Below are positions 36,938-45,462 of a stretch of DNA of 64,000 nucleotides, one piece after another (position 1 is the first letter of the stretch; each line of letters starts with the position of its first letter). The notes under the pieces were generated by a model that saw only the letters and a program-made list of their open reading frames with translations, was not told the DNA's origin and made no database searches. The translations under genes and the position numbers were made by a program. Origin of the DNA: Streptococcus sanguinis SK49 (lineage in GTDB: Bacteria; Bacillota; Bacilli; Lactobacillales; Streptococcaceae); assembly GCF_000212815.1 (NCBI RefSeq), contig NZ_GL890985.1, positions 190,296-254,295 of the forward strand. Direction: 5' to 3'.

Positions 36938-38170
36938 ATGAATGAAATTGAAGAATGGCTGAATAGCCGAATTGGTCTAAACTTTCGTTCGGGTCTAGGG
37001 CGGATGCAGCGGGCTGTAGCTCTTTTGGGAAATCCTGAGCAGAGTTTTCCAACGATTCATGTAACGGGTACAAATGGCAAAGGCTCTACTATTGCTTTCA
37101 TGCGTCAGCTGTTTGCGGGGCATGGTCGCAAGACAGGGAGTTTTACCTCGCCTCATATGATTAGTATTCACGATCGGATTTGTATTAACGGTCAACCGAT
37201 TGCTCCAGCTGATTTTATCCGTCTGGGTCAAGAGGTGCAAAAGATGGAGCAAGAACTGCTCAAAAGTCATGACCAGCTGTCCTATTTTGAAATTCTGACC
37301 TTGATTGCCTTTCTCTATTTCAAGGAGCAGGAAGTGGACATAGCCCTGATTGAGGTGGGGATCGGCGGACTCTTAGACACGACTAATGTCATTACGGGAG
37401 ATATTGCGGCCATCAGCTCCGTAGGCTTGGATCACCAAGAGACTCTGGGAAAGAGCTTGACAGCGATAGCAGAGCAAAAGGCAGGGATTTTCAAGCCAGG
37501 GCGGCCAGCGGTCATCGGGCCGCTGCCAGAAGAGTCACGATTGGTTTGTGAGCAGCGAGCTCAGGAGCTGGGAGTAGAACTCTATCAATATGGTCGCGAT
37601 TTTTCTCTGGCAAATCAGACTTTTTCCAATTCGACTATGACCCTATCCAATCTTGAACTGGGCCTCAAGGGAGGCTATCAGGAGGAAAATGCAGCGCTGG
37701 CTTTGCAGGCATTCCTGCTCTTCATGCAGCAGCAGGGCTGGGAAGTAGATTCTGCTAAGATTCGGACGGCCTTGCAGGAGACTCGGTGGGCAGGGCGTTT
37801 GGAAGAAGTCAGTCCAGGTATTTATCTTGATGGGGCCCATAATCTTCCTGCACTGGAAAGGTTAGTGGAGTTTATCCAGAGCCAGAAAGATAAAGAGTGC
37901 TTGCTTCTTTTTGGTGCTCTCAAGCGTAAGGACTATAGCACTATGCTAGCTTATCTGCGAGAGGTTCTGCCAGATGTTCAGTTGACGGTTACTTCCTTTT
38001 CTGATGGAGATTCCCTTGGTCAAGCTGAAGCGGAAGGCTTCTTATACATAGAGGATTATCAGCACCTCATTCAGAATTTTCAGGAGAGGCAAAACGATAA
38101 TCAGCTACTTTTCATTACGGGATCCCTCTATTTTATTGCAGAAGTTAGAGCTTATTTGACAAGTTTATAA
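36938..38170 (+). CDS. folC: Folylpolyglutamate / dihydrofolate synthase
   Basis: Adds glutamate to folates; a Mur-ligase fold, 410 residues from ATG 36938. The P-loop 'GTNGKGST' is at about 44-51, the lid 'SFTSPHMISIHDRI' follows, and the centre has 'VGIGGLLDTTNVI' and 'AISSVGLDHQETLGKSLTAIAEQKAGI'. The C-terminal domain has 'YLDGAHNLPAL'. The ribosome site is only a weak GGG directly after a terminator-like hairpin. Streptococci often have two folC genes; this is one. Confidence 0.92.
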   Translation: MNEIEEWLNSRIGLNFRSGLGRMQRAVALLGNPEQSFPTIHVTGTNGKGSTIAFMRQLFAGHGRKTGSFTSPHMISIHDRICINGQPIAPADFIRLGQEVQKMEQELLKSHDQLSYFEILTLIAFLYFKEQEVDIALIEVGIGGLLDTTNVITGDIAAISSVGLDHQETLGKSLTAIAEQKAGIFKPGRPAVIGPLPEESRLVCEQRAQELGVELYQYGRDFSLANQTFSNSTMTLSNLELGLKGGYQEENAALALQAFLLFMQQQGWEVDSAKIRTALQETRWAGRLEEVSPGIYLDGAHNLPALERLVEFIQSQKDKECLLLFGALKRKDYSTMLAYLREVLPDVQLTVTSFSDGDSLGQAEAEGFLYIEDYQHLIQNFQERQNDNQLLFITGSLYFIAEVRAYLTSL

Positions 38171-38171
38171 A

Positions 38172-38201
38172 TTGACCGCCAGAGTCTCGCTTTGGTACAA
38201 T
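38172..38201 (+). promoter_or_regulatory. Promoter of the Ser-rich lipoprotein
   Basis: TTGACC (38172-38177), 18 bases ending TGG, TACAAT (38196-38201). Confidence 0.65.
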
Positions 38202-38227
38202 AAAGACAGAAGAAAAAGGAGAATACT

Positions 38228-38707
38228 ATGGCAATTTCTAAAAAGTTAACGATTTCAGGTCTAACTGCTGCGGCTGTTTTGGCCTTGGCAGCCTGCGGTT
38301 CTAATCAGAACCAGACGGCACCTTCCTCTCAGTCTCAGTCAGTCGCTTCCGGTAAGCCAGCAGAGTCTTCGTCAGTAGCTAGCACGTCTAGTGCGGTCAA
38401 TAACAGCTCATCTGCTTCAGCATCCTCTTCCGAGCCAGCAGCCAATGGCGAGCTGGATGGCAGCTACCAGACAAGTCATGAAGGCGATCAGCTGACCTTG
38501 CAGATTTCAGGCACCACTGGCCAGCTGACCAAGGTTGAGGCGGATGGTGAGCAGGAAATTGAACAAGTTCAGATTGATGCTACCAACCAGACCATGATCA
38601 TTGGGGATGACGTCAAACGCTATCGCATTGAGGGCAATCAGTTGACAATCGAGGACCTTTCCCAAGAGCCTTATGATGACGACACACTGGTCTTTACAAA
38701 ACAATGA
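38228..38707 (+). CDS. Lipoprotein with Ser/Ala-rich linker
   Basis: A 159-residue lipoprotein with lipobox 'LAAC' (Cys about 23), a Ser/Ala/Gln low-complexity spacer (about 25-77) and a small C-terminal domain of alternating strands ('LDGSYQTSHEGDQLTLQISG', 'MIIGDDVKRYRIEGNQLTIED') that looks like a compact beta barrel. No known family. The spacer would hold the domain away from the membrane. Single-gene unit between folC and cls, as in related streptococci as far as I recall. Confidence 0.8.
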   Translation: MAISKKLTISGLTAAAVLALAACGSNQNQTAPSSQSQSVASGKPAESSSVASTSSAVNNSSSASASSSEPAANGELDGSYQTSHEGDQLTLQISGTTGQLTKVEADGEQEIEQVQIDATNQTMIIGDDVKRYRIEGNQLTIEDLSQEPYDDDTLVFTKQ

Positions 38708-38710
38708 TGA

Positions 38711-38738
38711 AAGAGCCCTGTCTTAAATAGGGCTTTTC
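38711..38738 (+). terminator. Terminator after the Ser-rich lipoprotein
   Basis: AGCCCT (38714-38719) pairs with AGGGCT (38729-38734) then TTTT. Confidence 0.7.
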
Positions 38739-38863
38739 CTTTTATCAGTTGTAATCTTGTATTGAGATTTTGAGGATATCGGTGTTCAAATGCTGTTCTT
38801 GATTTTTCATCAGCTAGAAATACGATTTGCATTGATATAAACGTTGTTTTAAGGCAGTTTTAC

Positions 38864-38872
38864 TGATATACT
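38864..38872 (+). promoter_or_regulatory. Extended -10 promoter for cls
   Basis: TG-A-TATACT (-10 at 38867-38872), 29 bases before the ATG. Confidence 0.6.
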
Positions 38873-38901
38873 AGAATATATGCAATGAGATAGGAGAGTG
38901 T

Positions 38902-40437
38902 ATGACTTTCAGGAAATTCCGCTTATTAATGTCAAAATACGGTTTCAGCATCATTATTATGCTGCTGGAGCTAGCCTTTGTCTTTGTTGCGTTCTTCTAT
39001 TTTAATGAGATTGCACCCAACTGGCTGTCAGTGGCGATGATTGTTTTCCTGTATATTGGGACTATTTTAGCGATTGTCAACCGCAATATGCCGCCTGAGA
39101 GTAAGGTGACTTGGCTCCTGATTGCTGTGGTGCCAGTCTTTGGCTTCCTGCTCTATCTGATGTTTGGCGAGCGGCGGCTGTCTAAAAAAGAAATGATCCA
39201 GCTGGAAAATATGGACTCTATGAAATTTCGAGAGGACAATAGCTATGAACTCCGTGTCCAGCTGAAAAAAGAAAACAAGTCAGCCTACGGTATTATCAAA
39301 TCACTGCTGAGTATGGACAATAATGCGGATGTCTATGACGGTACAGCTTCTCGCTATTTTCCTATCGGAGAGGAGATGTTTGAGTCCATGCTGGCTGATC
39401 TGCGGGCTGCTGAGAAATTCATTTTTCTGGAATTTTATATCATTGATGAAGGTCTGATGTGGGACAGTGTTCTGGAAATCTTGGTCGAAAAAGCTGCGCA
39501 GGGAGTTGAAGTCAAACTGCTCTATGATGATATTGGCTGCATGGCTACTTTGCCGGGTGATTATACGCGTAAGTTGCGTAAGATGGGCATCGAGGCTTAT
39601 AAGTTTAACAAGGTGATTCCGCGAATGACGGTATCCTATAACAACCGTGACCACCGCAAGATTTTGGTCATTGATGGTCAGGTTGGCTATACTGGCGGCA
39701 TCAATCTGGCTGACGAGTATATCAATCATATCGTTCGTTTTGGTCACTGGAAAGATGGCGGTGTGCGCTTGGAAGGTCGGGCGGTCAAGGCTCTGACGCG
39801 GCTCTTTCTCATGAACTGGTACATCAACCTCGGGGAAATCACAGATTTTGACAAGTACCATCTGGAAAATAAAGCTGTCGAAGGTCAAGGGCTATACATT
39901 CCCTATGGCAGCGGGCCTAAGCCTATTTATAAGGGTCAGGTTGGCAAAACAGTCTATCAAAATATCATCAGTCAGGCTACGGACTATGTCTACATTACCA
40001 CGCCTTATCTGATTATTGACTATGACCTGACGGAGGATATCAAGAATGCTGCTATGCGGGGAGTGGATGTCCGCATCGTGACTCCTTTCATTCCGGACAA
40101 GAAGCTGATTCAGATTGTTACCCGCGGAGCCTATCCGGATCTGATGGAAGCAGGGGTTAAGATCTTTGAGTACACACCAGGGTTTATCCACAGTAAGAAC
40201 GTGGTGGCTGATGATGAATTTGCTGTGGTAGGGACGATTAATTTTGACTACCGCAGTCTGGTGCACCATTATGAAAATGCAGTTCTGATGTACCATACGG
40301 AGAGTATCCCAGCTATCAAGGAAGATTTTGAAGCCATTTTTGAAGCTTCTGAGGAAATTCTTCCTGAAAATCTTGATAGCAGCTGGTATCGTCGCCTTAT
40401 CAAAGAAATCATGCAGCTCTTTGCACCTATGCTCTAA
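38902..40437 (+). CDS. cls: Cardiolipin synthase
   Basis: A membrane phospholipase D-type enzyme, 511 residues, condensing two phosphatidylglycerols to cardiolipin. Two N-terminal membrane helices (about 14-34 and 41-58), a third short one near 66-84, then two HKD motifs: H251 in 'HRKILVIDGQVGYTGGINL' and H430 in 'HSKNVVADDEFAVVGTINFD'. Length and order match Gram-positive Cls. Own promoter and terminator. Confidence 0.96.
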   Translation: MTFRKFRLLMSKYGFSIIIMLLELAFVFVAFFYFNEIAPNWLSVAMIVFLYIGTILAIVNRNMPPESKVTWLLIAVVPVFGFLLYLMFGERRLSKKEMIQLENMDSMKFREDNSYELRVQLKKENKSAYGIIKSLLSMDNNADVYDGTASRYFPIGEEMFESMLADLRAAEKFIFLEFYIIDEGLMWDSVLEILVEKAAQGVEVKLLYDDIGCMATLPGDYTRKLRKMGIEAYKFNKVIPRMTVSYNNRDHRKILVIDGQVGYTGGINLADEYINHIVRFGHWKDGGVRLEGRAVKALTRLFLMNWYINLGEITDFDKYHLENKAVEGQGLYIPYGSGPKPIYKGQVGKTVYQNIISQATDYVYITTPYLIIDYDLTEDIKNAAMRGVDVRIVTPFIPDKKLIQIVTRGAYPDLMEAGVKIFEYTPGFIHSKNVVADDEFAVVGTINFDYRSLVHHYENAVLMYHTESIPAIKEDFEAIFEASEEILPENLDSSWYRRLIKEIMQLFAPML

Positions 40438-40472
40438 TGCCGGAGGAGGGTAAGTTCTGCAGAAATATACAG

Positions 40473-40504
40473 AAAATCTGAGGCGGAAGTCTCAGATTTT
40501 TGTT
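40473..40504 (+). terminator. Terminator after cls
   Basis: AAATCTGAG (40474-40482) pairs with CTCAGATTT (40491-40499), then TTTTG. Confidence 0.8.
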
Positions 40505-40581
40505 TGTGCTTTTGCTAATCGTGCTGAGATGTGTTCTTGTTATTTTTGCTTTTATATGGGGACGGATTTTTGCTCTGTTTT

Positions 40582-40589
40582 TACGAATG
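40582..40589 (+). promoter_or_regulatory. Probable SigX/ComX (late competence) box
   Basis: TACGAATG, one base off the TACGAATA combox, preceded by the usual T-rich stretch (CTGTTTT). It lies 24 bases before the ATG of a 47-codon gene with AAAGGAA in between. Confidence 0.55.
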
Positions 40590-40613
40590 TAAAAAATAAA
40601 GGAATTTTTTAAG

Positions 40614-40757
40614 ATGATAATGGAGAAAATTTCCAGTCAGCCGCTTGCTTATGAAACGAGAGAATATCGCTGTTTTCGGGAATTGGAGGAGCTGGCTAGA
40701 AGCTATAATACTCAGAAGAAGGGGCAAGAGAAAGCTGACAGGAGGACAGGAATTTGA
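40614..40757 (+). CDS. 47-residue soluble protein, probably competence-induced
   Basis: A short frame starting 'MIMEKISSQPLAYETREYRC' and continuing with a charged helix ('FRELEELARSYNTQKKGQ') and basic tail. The ribosome site is AAAGGAA at 40598-40604. The SigX-like box upstream suggests induction during competence. In pneumococcus a late competence gene (ccs4) sits at the matching place between cls and nrdD, as I recall; whether this is its homologue needs alignment. Its stop codon overlaps the extended -10 of the next gene. Confidence 0.5.
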   Translation: MIMEKISSQPLAYETREYRCFRELEELARSYNTQKKGQEKADRRTGI

Positions 40758-40763
40758 TATACT
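40755..40763 (+). promoter_or_regulatory. Extended -10 promoter of the GT-C-like membrane gene
   Basis: TG-A-TATACT (-10 at 40758-40763), 33 bases before the ATG at 40796. Confidence 0.55.
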
Positions 40764-40795
40764 AGATGGGACTGATATCAAGGAGAATATTTTAT

Positions 40796-42343
40796 ATGCA
40801 TGATACAACGGAAGAAAAAGTTTTAGAGGTTTCAGAGGAGCAGCTGACTAGGGCTGAAAGGTCTGAGCAAAAAATTACCAAGCCAGAGCCTACGCCCTAT
40901 TTTTTGACGCTCTTGTGCAGTTTGGCTATCAGCCTGCTGAGTGTGGTCAATCCTTTTTTGACCAATCTAGCAACGAATTTACAAAGTCAGAACCTCTATG
41001 CCGGCTGGGCCATGACTCGGGGGCAGGTGCCTTATTCGCAAATATATGGGACTAGTGGTCTGCTTTACTATCTGATGGCTTGGACTAGCAGTCTGGCTTT
41101 TGGACAGCTTTTGTGGATGGTCTTTCAGACGCTGGCTCTGTGGCTGGCCGGACTTTTCCTGTACAAGACCTTGGTGCTCTTACAGCCTAAACAGGATTTA
41201 TCGCGCAGCCTCCTGCTGCTCTTTTACCTGCTAGTCTTTGCCCTTGGATTTGGCGGTCTTTATTCTAGTATTTTTGTTCTGCCCTTTATTTTTTGGAATC
41301 TATCTTTTTTGGTGCGCTATCTGCAGGATTCAATCAAGGATGAAAAGTTCATTCTTTATGGGGCTTTCGGAGCCCTTGCTTTTATGATTGATCCGGTTTC
41401 CAGCCTAGTCTTCTATTCTTTGACTGCTCTGGTACTTTTGGTCTACAATATCGCAGCCAAGCGTGCGGCTCGAGGCTTCTATCAGCTTTTAGCTGGTCTC
41501 TTTGGCTTCTCAGTGATTTTTTATCCTATTGGCTACTTTACTGTTGCCAATCAAACCTTTGGCCAAGCCATTAGTCAGGTGACCTATGCTTGGGATTCTA
41601 TTAGCTTGATTGGCAGTCATAGTCTTTCTAATTTGATTTATTATGGCTTGCTGACGGTCGGTCTAGGTTTCATTTCTGCTTTGGGTATCAATCTCTTTTC
41701 AAGAGAAAAGGGACAAGCAACTAGCTTGCGCGTCTTGCGCTTTATCGGTCTGCTAGGGCTCTTCATTACTGTCTTTGCGGCTTTTATCCTGCCAGATCAG
41801 GGCAGTTATCAACTGCTTCCGGCCCTACCTTTTGCCATGATTCTTTTTGCTTTGTGGTTCAATAAAGGCAAGCAGCAGGCACCAGGGCGTCATCGCCGGG
41901 ATCGCCGTCGTCCTACGATGTGGACTTCCTATCTCTCAGGCCAGTTCTTTCTGCCGCTCGTAGCCATTTTCTATCTGATTGGCTATCCTTTGGTGAATGA
42001 GTATATCCTTTCCAGCGGTGTCTCTGCTGAAAGAAGTGAGGCAGCTCAGTACATTAAGGAAAAGACCAAGGACGGGGATACTATCTATGCTTGGGATACC
42101 TCGGCTAGTCTGTATCAAAAGAGCGGCCGTCTATCTTCTGTCTCTCTCTTGTCTCCAACTTTGTATGTGGGAACGGCTGAAAATCGTTTGGGTCTTCAGA
42201 ATGGACTGGAAAACAGTCAGCCCAAGTATATTTTGGTTAACAATGATGTCAAACTGCTGTCGGATGTGAAACAGCTAATTTCCAAAAATTATAAAGAATC
42301 TGACCTCAAACTCGACCATTTCAAGCTTTATCAACTTAAGTAG
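40796..42343 (+). CDS. Multi-pass membrane protein, GT-C glycosyltransferase-like
   Basis: 515 residues from ATG 40796 (AAGGAGA upstream; an in-frame ATG at 40766 has no ribosome site). A charged cytoplasmic start of ~35 residues is followed by about 10-11 hydrophobic helices and a soluble C-terminal domain ('AAQYIKEKTKDGDTIYAWDTSASLYQ', 'KYILVNNDVKLL'). The segment 'AGWAMTRGQVPYSQIYGTSGLLYYLMA' and this tail are typical of PMT/ArnT-like lipid-linked sugar transferases. The usual catalytic Asp in the first outer loop is not obvious. Sugar and acceptor are unknown. Confidence 0.6.
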   Translation: MHDTTEEKVLEVSEEQLTRAERSEQKITKPEPTPYFLTLLCSLAISLLSVVNPFLTNLATNLQSQNLYAGWAMTRGQVPYSQIYGTSGLLYYLMAWTSSLAFGQLLWMVFQTLALWLAGLFLYKTLVLLQPKQDLSRSLLLLFYLLVFALGFGGLYSSIFVLPFIFWNLSFLVRYLQDSIKDEKFILYGAFGALAFMIDPVSSLVFYSLTALVLLVYNIAAKRAARGFYQLLAGLFGFSVIFYPIGYFTVANQTFGQAISQVTYAWDSISLIGSHSLSNLIYYGLLTVGLGFISALGINLFSREKGQATSLRVLRFIGLLGLFITVFAAFILPDQGSYQLLPALPFAMILFALWFNKGKQQAPGRHRRDRRRPTMWTSYLSGQFFLPLVAIFYLIGYPLVNEYILSSGVSAERSEAAQYIKEKTKDGDTIYAWDTSASLYQKSGRLSSVSLLSPTLYVGTAENRLGLQNGLENSQPKYILVNNDVKLLSDVKQLISKNYKESDLKLDHFKLYQLK

Positions 42344-42345
42344 TA

Positions 42346-42408
42346 AAAAATCAATATGTTGTGTATAAAAAGAAAAAATAACTTTTTTGCCACAACATAT
42401 TGATTTTT
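42346..42408. repeat. 18-bp perfect inverted repeat with NrdR-like boxes before nrdD
   Basis: Arms 42346-42363 and 42391-42408 (CAATATGTTGTG core and its complement) are separated by 27 bases. Each arm contains a 16-base window (42349-42364 and 42390-42405) similar to the NrdR box aCaCwAtATaTwGtgt, 13 of 16 for the first by my count. The second overlaps the nrdD -35. The repeat could also end transcription of the upstream gene. Confidence 0.55.
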
Positions 42409-42427
42409 AATTTTAACGTGCTATAAT
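42400..42427 (+). promoter_or_regulatory. nrdD promoter
   Basis: TTGATT (42400-42405), 16 bases ending TGC, TATAAT (42422-42427). The -35 lies in the second arm of the inverted repeat. The leader is about 130 bases. Confidence 0.65.
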
Positions 42428-42565
42428 GAGTCTTGTATCGACTTATTTATAAAATACTGTTCTTTGGATGAACTGCTGTCGGAGATTTCTTGGAAATTTC
42501 TTCGCAAGCGATAGGTTTAAAGAGACTTGATTTGTCCTAAGGGCAGAGAAAAGGATGTGTTCGTG

Positions 42566-44761
42566 ATGATTTTAAGGGAAGAGAAGTTTGAAACTGCTCC
42601 AGCGATTTATGTGGAGAAGCGGGATGGCCGCAGAGTGGCTTTTGATGTATCAAAGATTTATAAGGCTATGGTGCGGGCAGCTCAGGAAGTCGGTCCGTTG
42701 AATCCGATGCTGGAAGCCAAGCTGGAAGCTATCACAGACCGCATTGTGGCAGAAATCAGCAGTCGCTTCGCTAAGTATGTCAAAATCTATGAGATTCAGA
42801 ACATCGTTGAGCATGAGCTTTTGAATGCCAAGGAATATGCCATTGCAGAGAACTACATCACTTACCGCACCCAACGGGATTTTGAGCGTTCAAAAGCGAC
42901 TGATATCAACTTTACCATTGACAAGCTCCTCAACAAAGATCGCACGGTGGTCAATGAGAATGCCAATAAGGACAGCGATGTTTTCAATACCCAGCGGGAT
43001 TTGACAGCTGGGATTGTTGGCAAATCCATCGGCCTTAAGATGCTGCCGCCTCATGTGGCCAATGCCCACCAGAAGGGGGACATCCACTACCATGATTTGG
43101 ACTACAGCCCTTATACACCTATGACAAACTGCTGTCTGATTGACTTTGACGGCATGTTGAAAAACGGCTTCAAGATTGGCAATGCAGAAGTAGAGAGTCC
43201 CAAGTCTATTCAGACTGCGACAGCGCAAATCTCGCAGATTATTGCCAATGTGGCTTCCAGCCAGTACGGCGGCTGTTCGGCCGATCGGATTGATGAAGTC
43301 TTGGCGCCGTATGCTGAGCTTAATTACCAAAAGCACCTCAAGGATGCAGAGCAATGGGTTTTGCCGGATAAGCAGGAAGAGTACGCCTGGGCGAAGACCA
43401 AGAAGGACATCTACGATGCCATGCAGTCGCTAGAGTATGAGATCAATACCCTCTTTACCTCTAATGGTCAGACTCCTTTTACTTCGCTGGGCTTTGGTCT
43501 GGGCACCAATCGTTTTGAGCGGGAAATTCAGAAGGCCATTCTCAATATCCGTATCAAGGGATTGGGAAGCGAGCACCGCACAGCAATTTTTCCTAAGCTA
43601 ATTTTCACCCTTAAGCGTGGGCTCAATCTCGAGCCGGGAACGCCTAACTATGACATCAAAGAACTGGCTCTGGAGTGTGCCACTAAGCGCATGTATCCAG
43701 ATGTCCTCTCCTATGACAAGATTATCGACTTGACTGGTTCTTTCAAGGTGCCGATGGGCTGCCGTTCTTTCCTGCAAGGCTGGAAGGATGAAAATGGTCA
43801 GGAAGTCAATTCCGGCCGTATGAATCTTGGTGTCGTTACTGTCAATCTGCCACGGATTGCGCTTGAATCCGAGGGGAATTTGGATAAATTCTGGGAACTC
43901 TTTAACGAGCGGATGAATATCGCTGAAGATGCTTTGGTCTACCGAGTGGAGCGGACCAAGGAAGCCAGTCCAGCCAATGCACCGATTCTTTATCAGTATG
44001 GGGCTTTTGGCCAACGCTTGGGCAAGTATGATCAGGTAGACCAGCTCTTTATTCACCGTCGTGCAACGGTTTCCCTAGGCTATATCGGCCTGTATGAAGT
44101 GGCAGCAGTCTTTTACGGCGGTAATTGGGAGACTAATCCAGAAGCCAAGGACTTTACGGTTGCTATTGTCAAAGATATGAAGCGTCGGGTGGAAGAGTGG
44201 TCAGATCAGTATGACTATCATTTCTCTGTTTACTCAACGCCATCTGAAAGTCTGACCGATCGCTTCTGCCGTTTGGATACAGAGAAGTTTGGCATCGTTC
44301 CAGACATTACTGACAAGGAGTACTATACTAACTCCTTCCACTACGATGTGCGCAAGAATCCAACACCTTTTGAAAAGCTGGACTTTGAGAAGATTTATCC
44401 TGAAGTGGGAGCCTCAGGTGGCTTTATCCATTACTGTGAATATCCTGTGTTGCAGCAAAATCCCAAGGCACTGGAAGCTGTTTGGGACTATGCCTATGAC
44501 CGGGTTGGCTATCTGGGAACCAATACACCGATTGACCGTTGTTACAAGTGTAACTTTGAGGGAGATTTTACGCCGACCGAGCGGGGCTTCACCTGTCCAA
44601 ACTGTGGCAACAGCGATCCCAAGACGGTTGATGTGGTCAAGCGGACCTGCGGTTACTTAGGAAATCCGCAAGCCCGTCCAATGGTCAATGGCCGACACAA
44701 GGAAATATCAGCTCGGGTCAAGCACATGAATGGCTCGACTATTAAGTACGAAGGAAATTAA
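42566..44761 (+). CDS. nrdD: Anaerobic ribonucleoside-triphosphate reductase (class III)
   Basis: A glycyl-radical enzyme making dNTPs without oxygen, 731 residues from ATG 42566. The N-terminal ATP-cone allosteric domain is 'IYVEKRDGRRVAFDVSKIYKAMVRAA'. The C-terminal zinc site is 'CYKC' and 'CPNC', and the radical glycine is about G696 in 'RTCGYLG'. It is activated by NrdG at the end of the same operon. Candidate NrdR boxes lie at its promoter. An in-frame start at 42527 lacks a ribosome site. Confidence 0.96.
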   Translation: MILREEKFETAPAIYVEKRDGRRVAFDVSKIYKAMVRAAQEVGPLNPMLEAKLEAITDRIVAEISSRFAKYVKIYEIQNIVEHELLNAKEYAIAENYITYRTQRDFERSKATDINFTIDKLLNKDRTVVNENANKDSDVFNTQRDLTAGIVGKSIGLKMLPPHVANAHQKGDIHYHDLDYSPYTPMTNCCLIDFDGMLKNGFKIGNAEVESPKSIQTATAQISQIIANVASSQYGGCSADRIDEVLAPYAELNYQKHLKDAEQWVLPDKQEEYAWAKTKKDIYDAMQSLEYEINTLFTSNGQTPFTSLGFGLGTNRFEREIQKAILNIRIKGLGSEHRTAIFPKLIFTLKRGLNLEPGTPNYDIKELALECATKRMYPDVLSYDKIIDLTGSFKVPMGCRSFLQGWKDENGQEVNSGRMNLGVVTVNLPRIALESEGNLDKFWELFNERMNIAEDALVYRVERTKEASPANAPILYQYGAFGQRLGKYDQVDQLFIHRRATVSLGYIGLYEVAAVFYGGNWETNPEAKDFTVAIVKDMKRRVEEWSDQYDYHFSVYSTPSESLTDRFCRLDTEKFGIVPDITDKEYYTNSFHYDVRKNPTPFEKLDFEKIYPEVGASGGFIHYCEYPVLQQNPKALEAVWDYAYDRVGYLGTNTPIDRCYKCNFEGDFTPTERGFTCPNCGNSDPKTVDVVKRTCGYLGNPQARPMVNGRHKEISARVKHMNGSTIKYEGN

Positions 44762-44762
44762 G

Positions 44763-44903
44763 ATGGGAAAGTATCAATTGGATGACAAAGGAAAGGCTCA
44801 GGTGCAGCGTTTCCATGAAAAACATTCGCAGGGCGGCAGCAGCAAAAAAGAACGATTAGCCAAACTGCGTCAGCAATTTTTAGAAAAGAACAAGAAACAA
44901 TAG
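44763..44903 (+). CDS. 46-residue basic protein in the nrdD operon
   Basis: Begins one base after the nrdD stop. 'MGKYQLDDKGKAQVQRFHEK', Gly/Ser linker, then a basic helix ('KKERLAKLRQQFLEKNKKQ'). Too short to classify. A gene of this size is in the same position in other streptococci as I recall, which argues that it is real. It may bind nucleic acid or a reductase subunit; this is a guess. Confidence 0.65.
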   Translation: MGKYQLDDKGKAQVQRFHEKHSQGGSSKKERLAKLRQQFLEKNKKQ

Positions 44904-44955
44904 AAGTCAGAGTGGGGCGCAAGGTGGCCTCACTCTCTTCGTATCAGGAGGTACT

Positions 44956-45453
44956 ATGGAGCTGAGACGACCGGAACTAGGAGACAAGGAAAAGATTTTA
45001 GAGATGCTGGCTGACTTTGAAGCAGCTGGTAGCCGACAGGACGGCTTCTTTGGCGGAGCAGATTTTGTCTATGAGGACTGGCTGGAGACGATTCAGCTAG
45101 CTGAGGCAGGTCTAAGCTTGCCAGAAGGTTTTGTGCCTTACATCCAACTAATCTCTTTTGCTGCGGATGGTCAGGCTGTGGGCTTTCTCAATCTGCGCTT
45201 GCGGCTCAATGACTTTTTGCTCCAAGAAGGCGGGCATATCGGCTATAGTATCCGTCCTTCTGCGCGTGGGAAAGGATTGGCAAAGGAGCAGCTGCGACAA
45301 GGTTTGCAAGTAGCCAAAAGTAAAAATATAAAACGAGTCCTAGTAACTTGCGATAGTGACAATGCTGCCAGTCGAGCAGTGATTCTGGCTAATGGCGGAG
45401 CTTTAGAGGATATTCGAGGCGGGAAAGAGCGCTACTGGATCGATGTCAATTAA
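44956..45453 (+). CDS. GNAT acetyltransferase, tandem copy 1
   Basis: 165 residues. Acetyl-CoA-binding motif A 'GHIGYSIRPSARGKGLAKEQLRQGL', then 'VTCDSDNAASRAVILANGGALED' typical of the GNAT C-terminal part. Begins 'MELRRPELGDKEKILEMLADF', nearly the same as the next gene. CAGGAGGT precedes the ATG. The target is unknown. Confidence 0.88.
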   Translation: MELRRPELGDKEKILEMLADFEAAGSRQDGFFGGADFVYEDWLETIQLAEAGLSLPEGFVPYIQLISFAADGQAVGFLNLRLRLNDFLLQEGGHIGYSIRPSARGKGLAKEQLRQGLQVAKSKNIKRVLVTCDSDNAASRAVILANGGALEDIRGGKERYWIDVN

Positions 45454-45462
45454 GGAGGGAAT

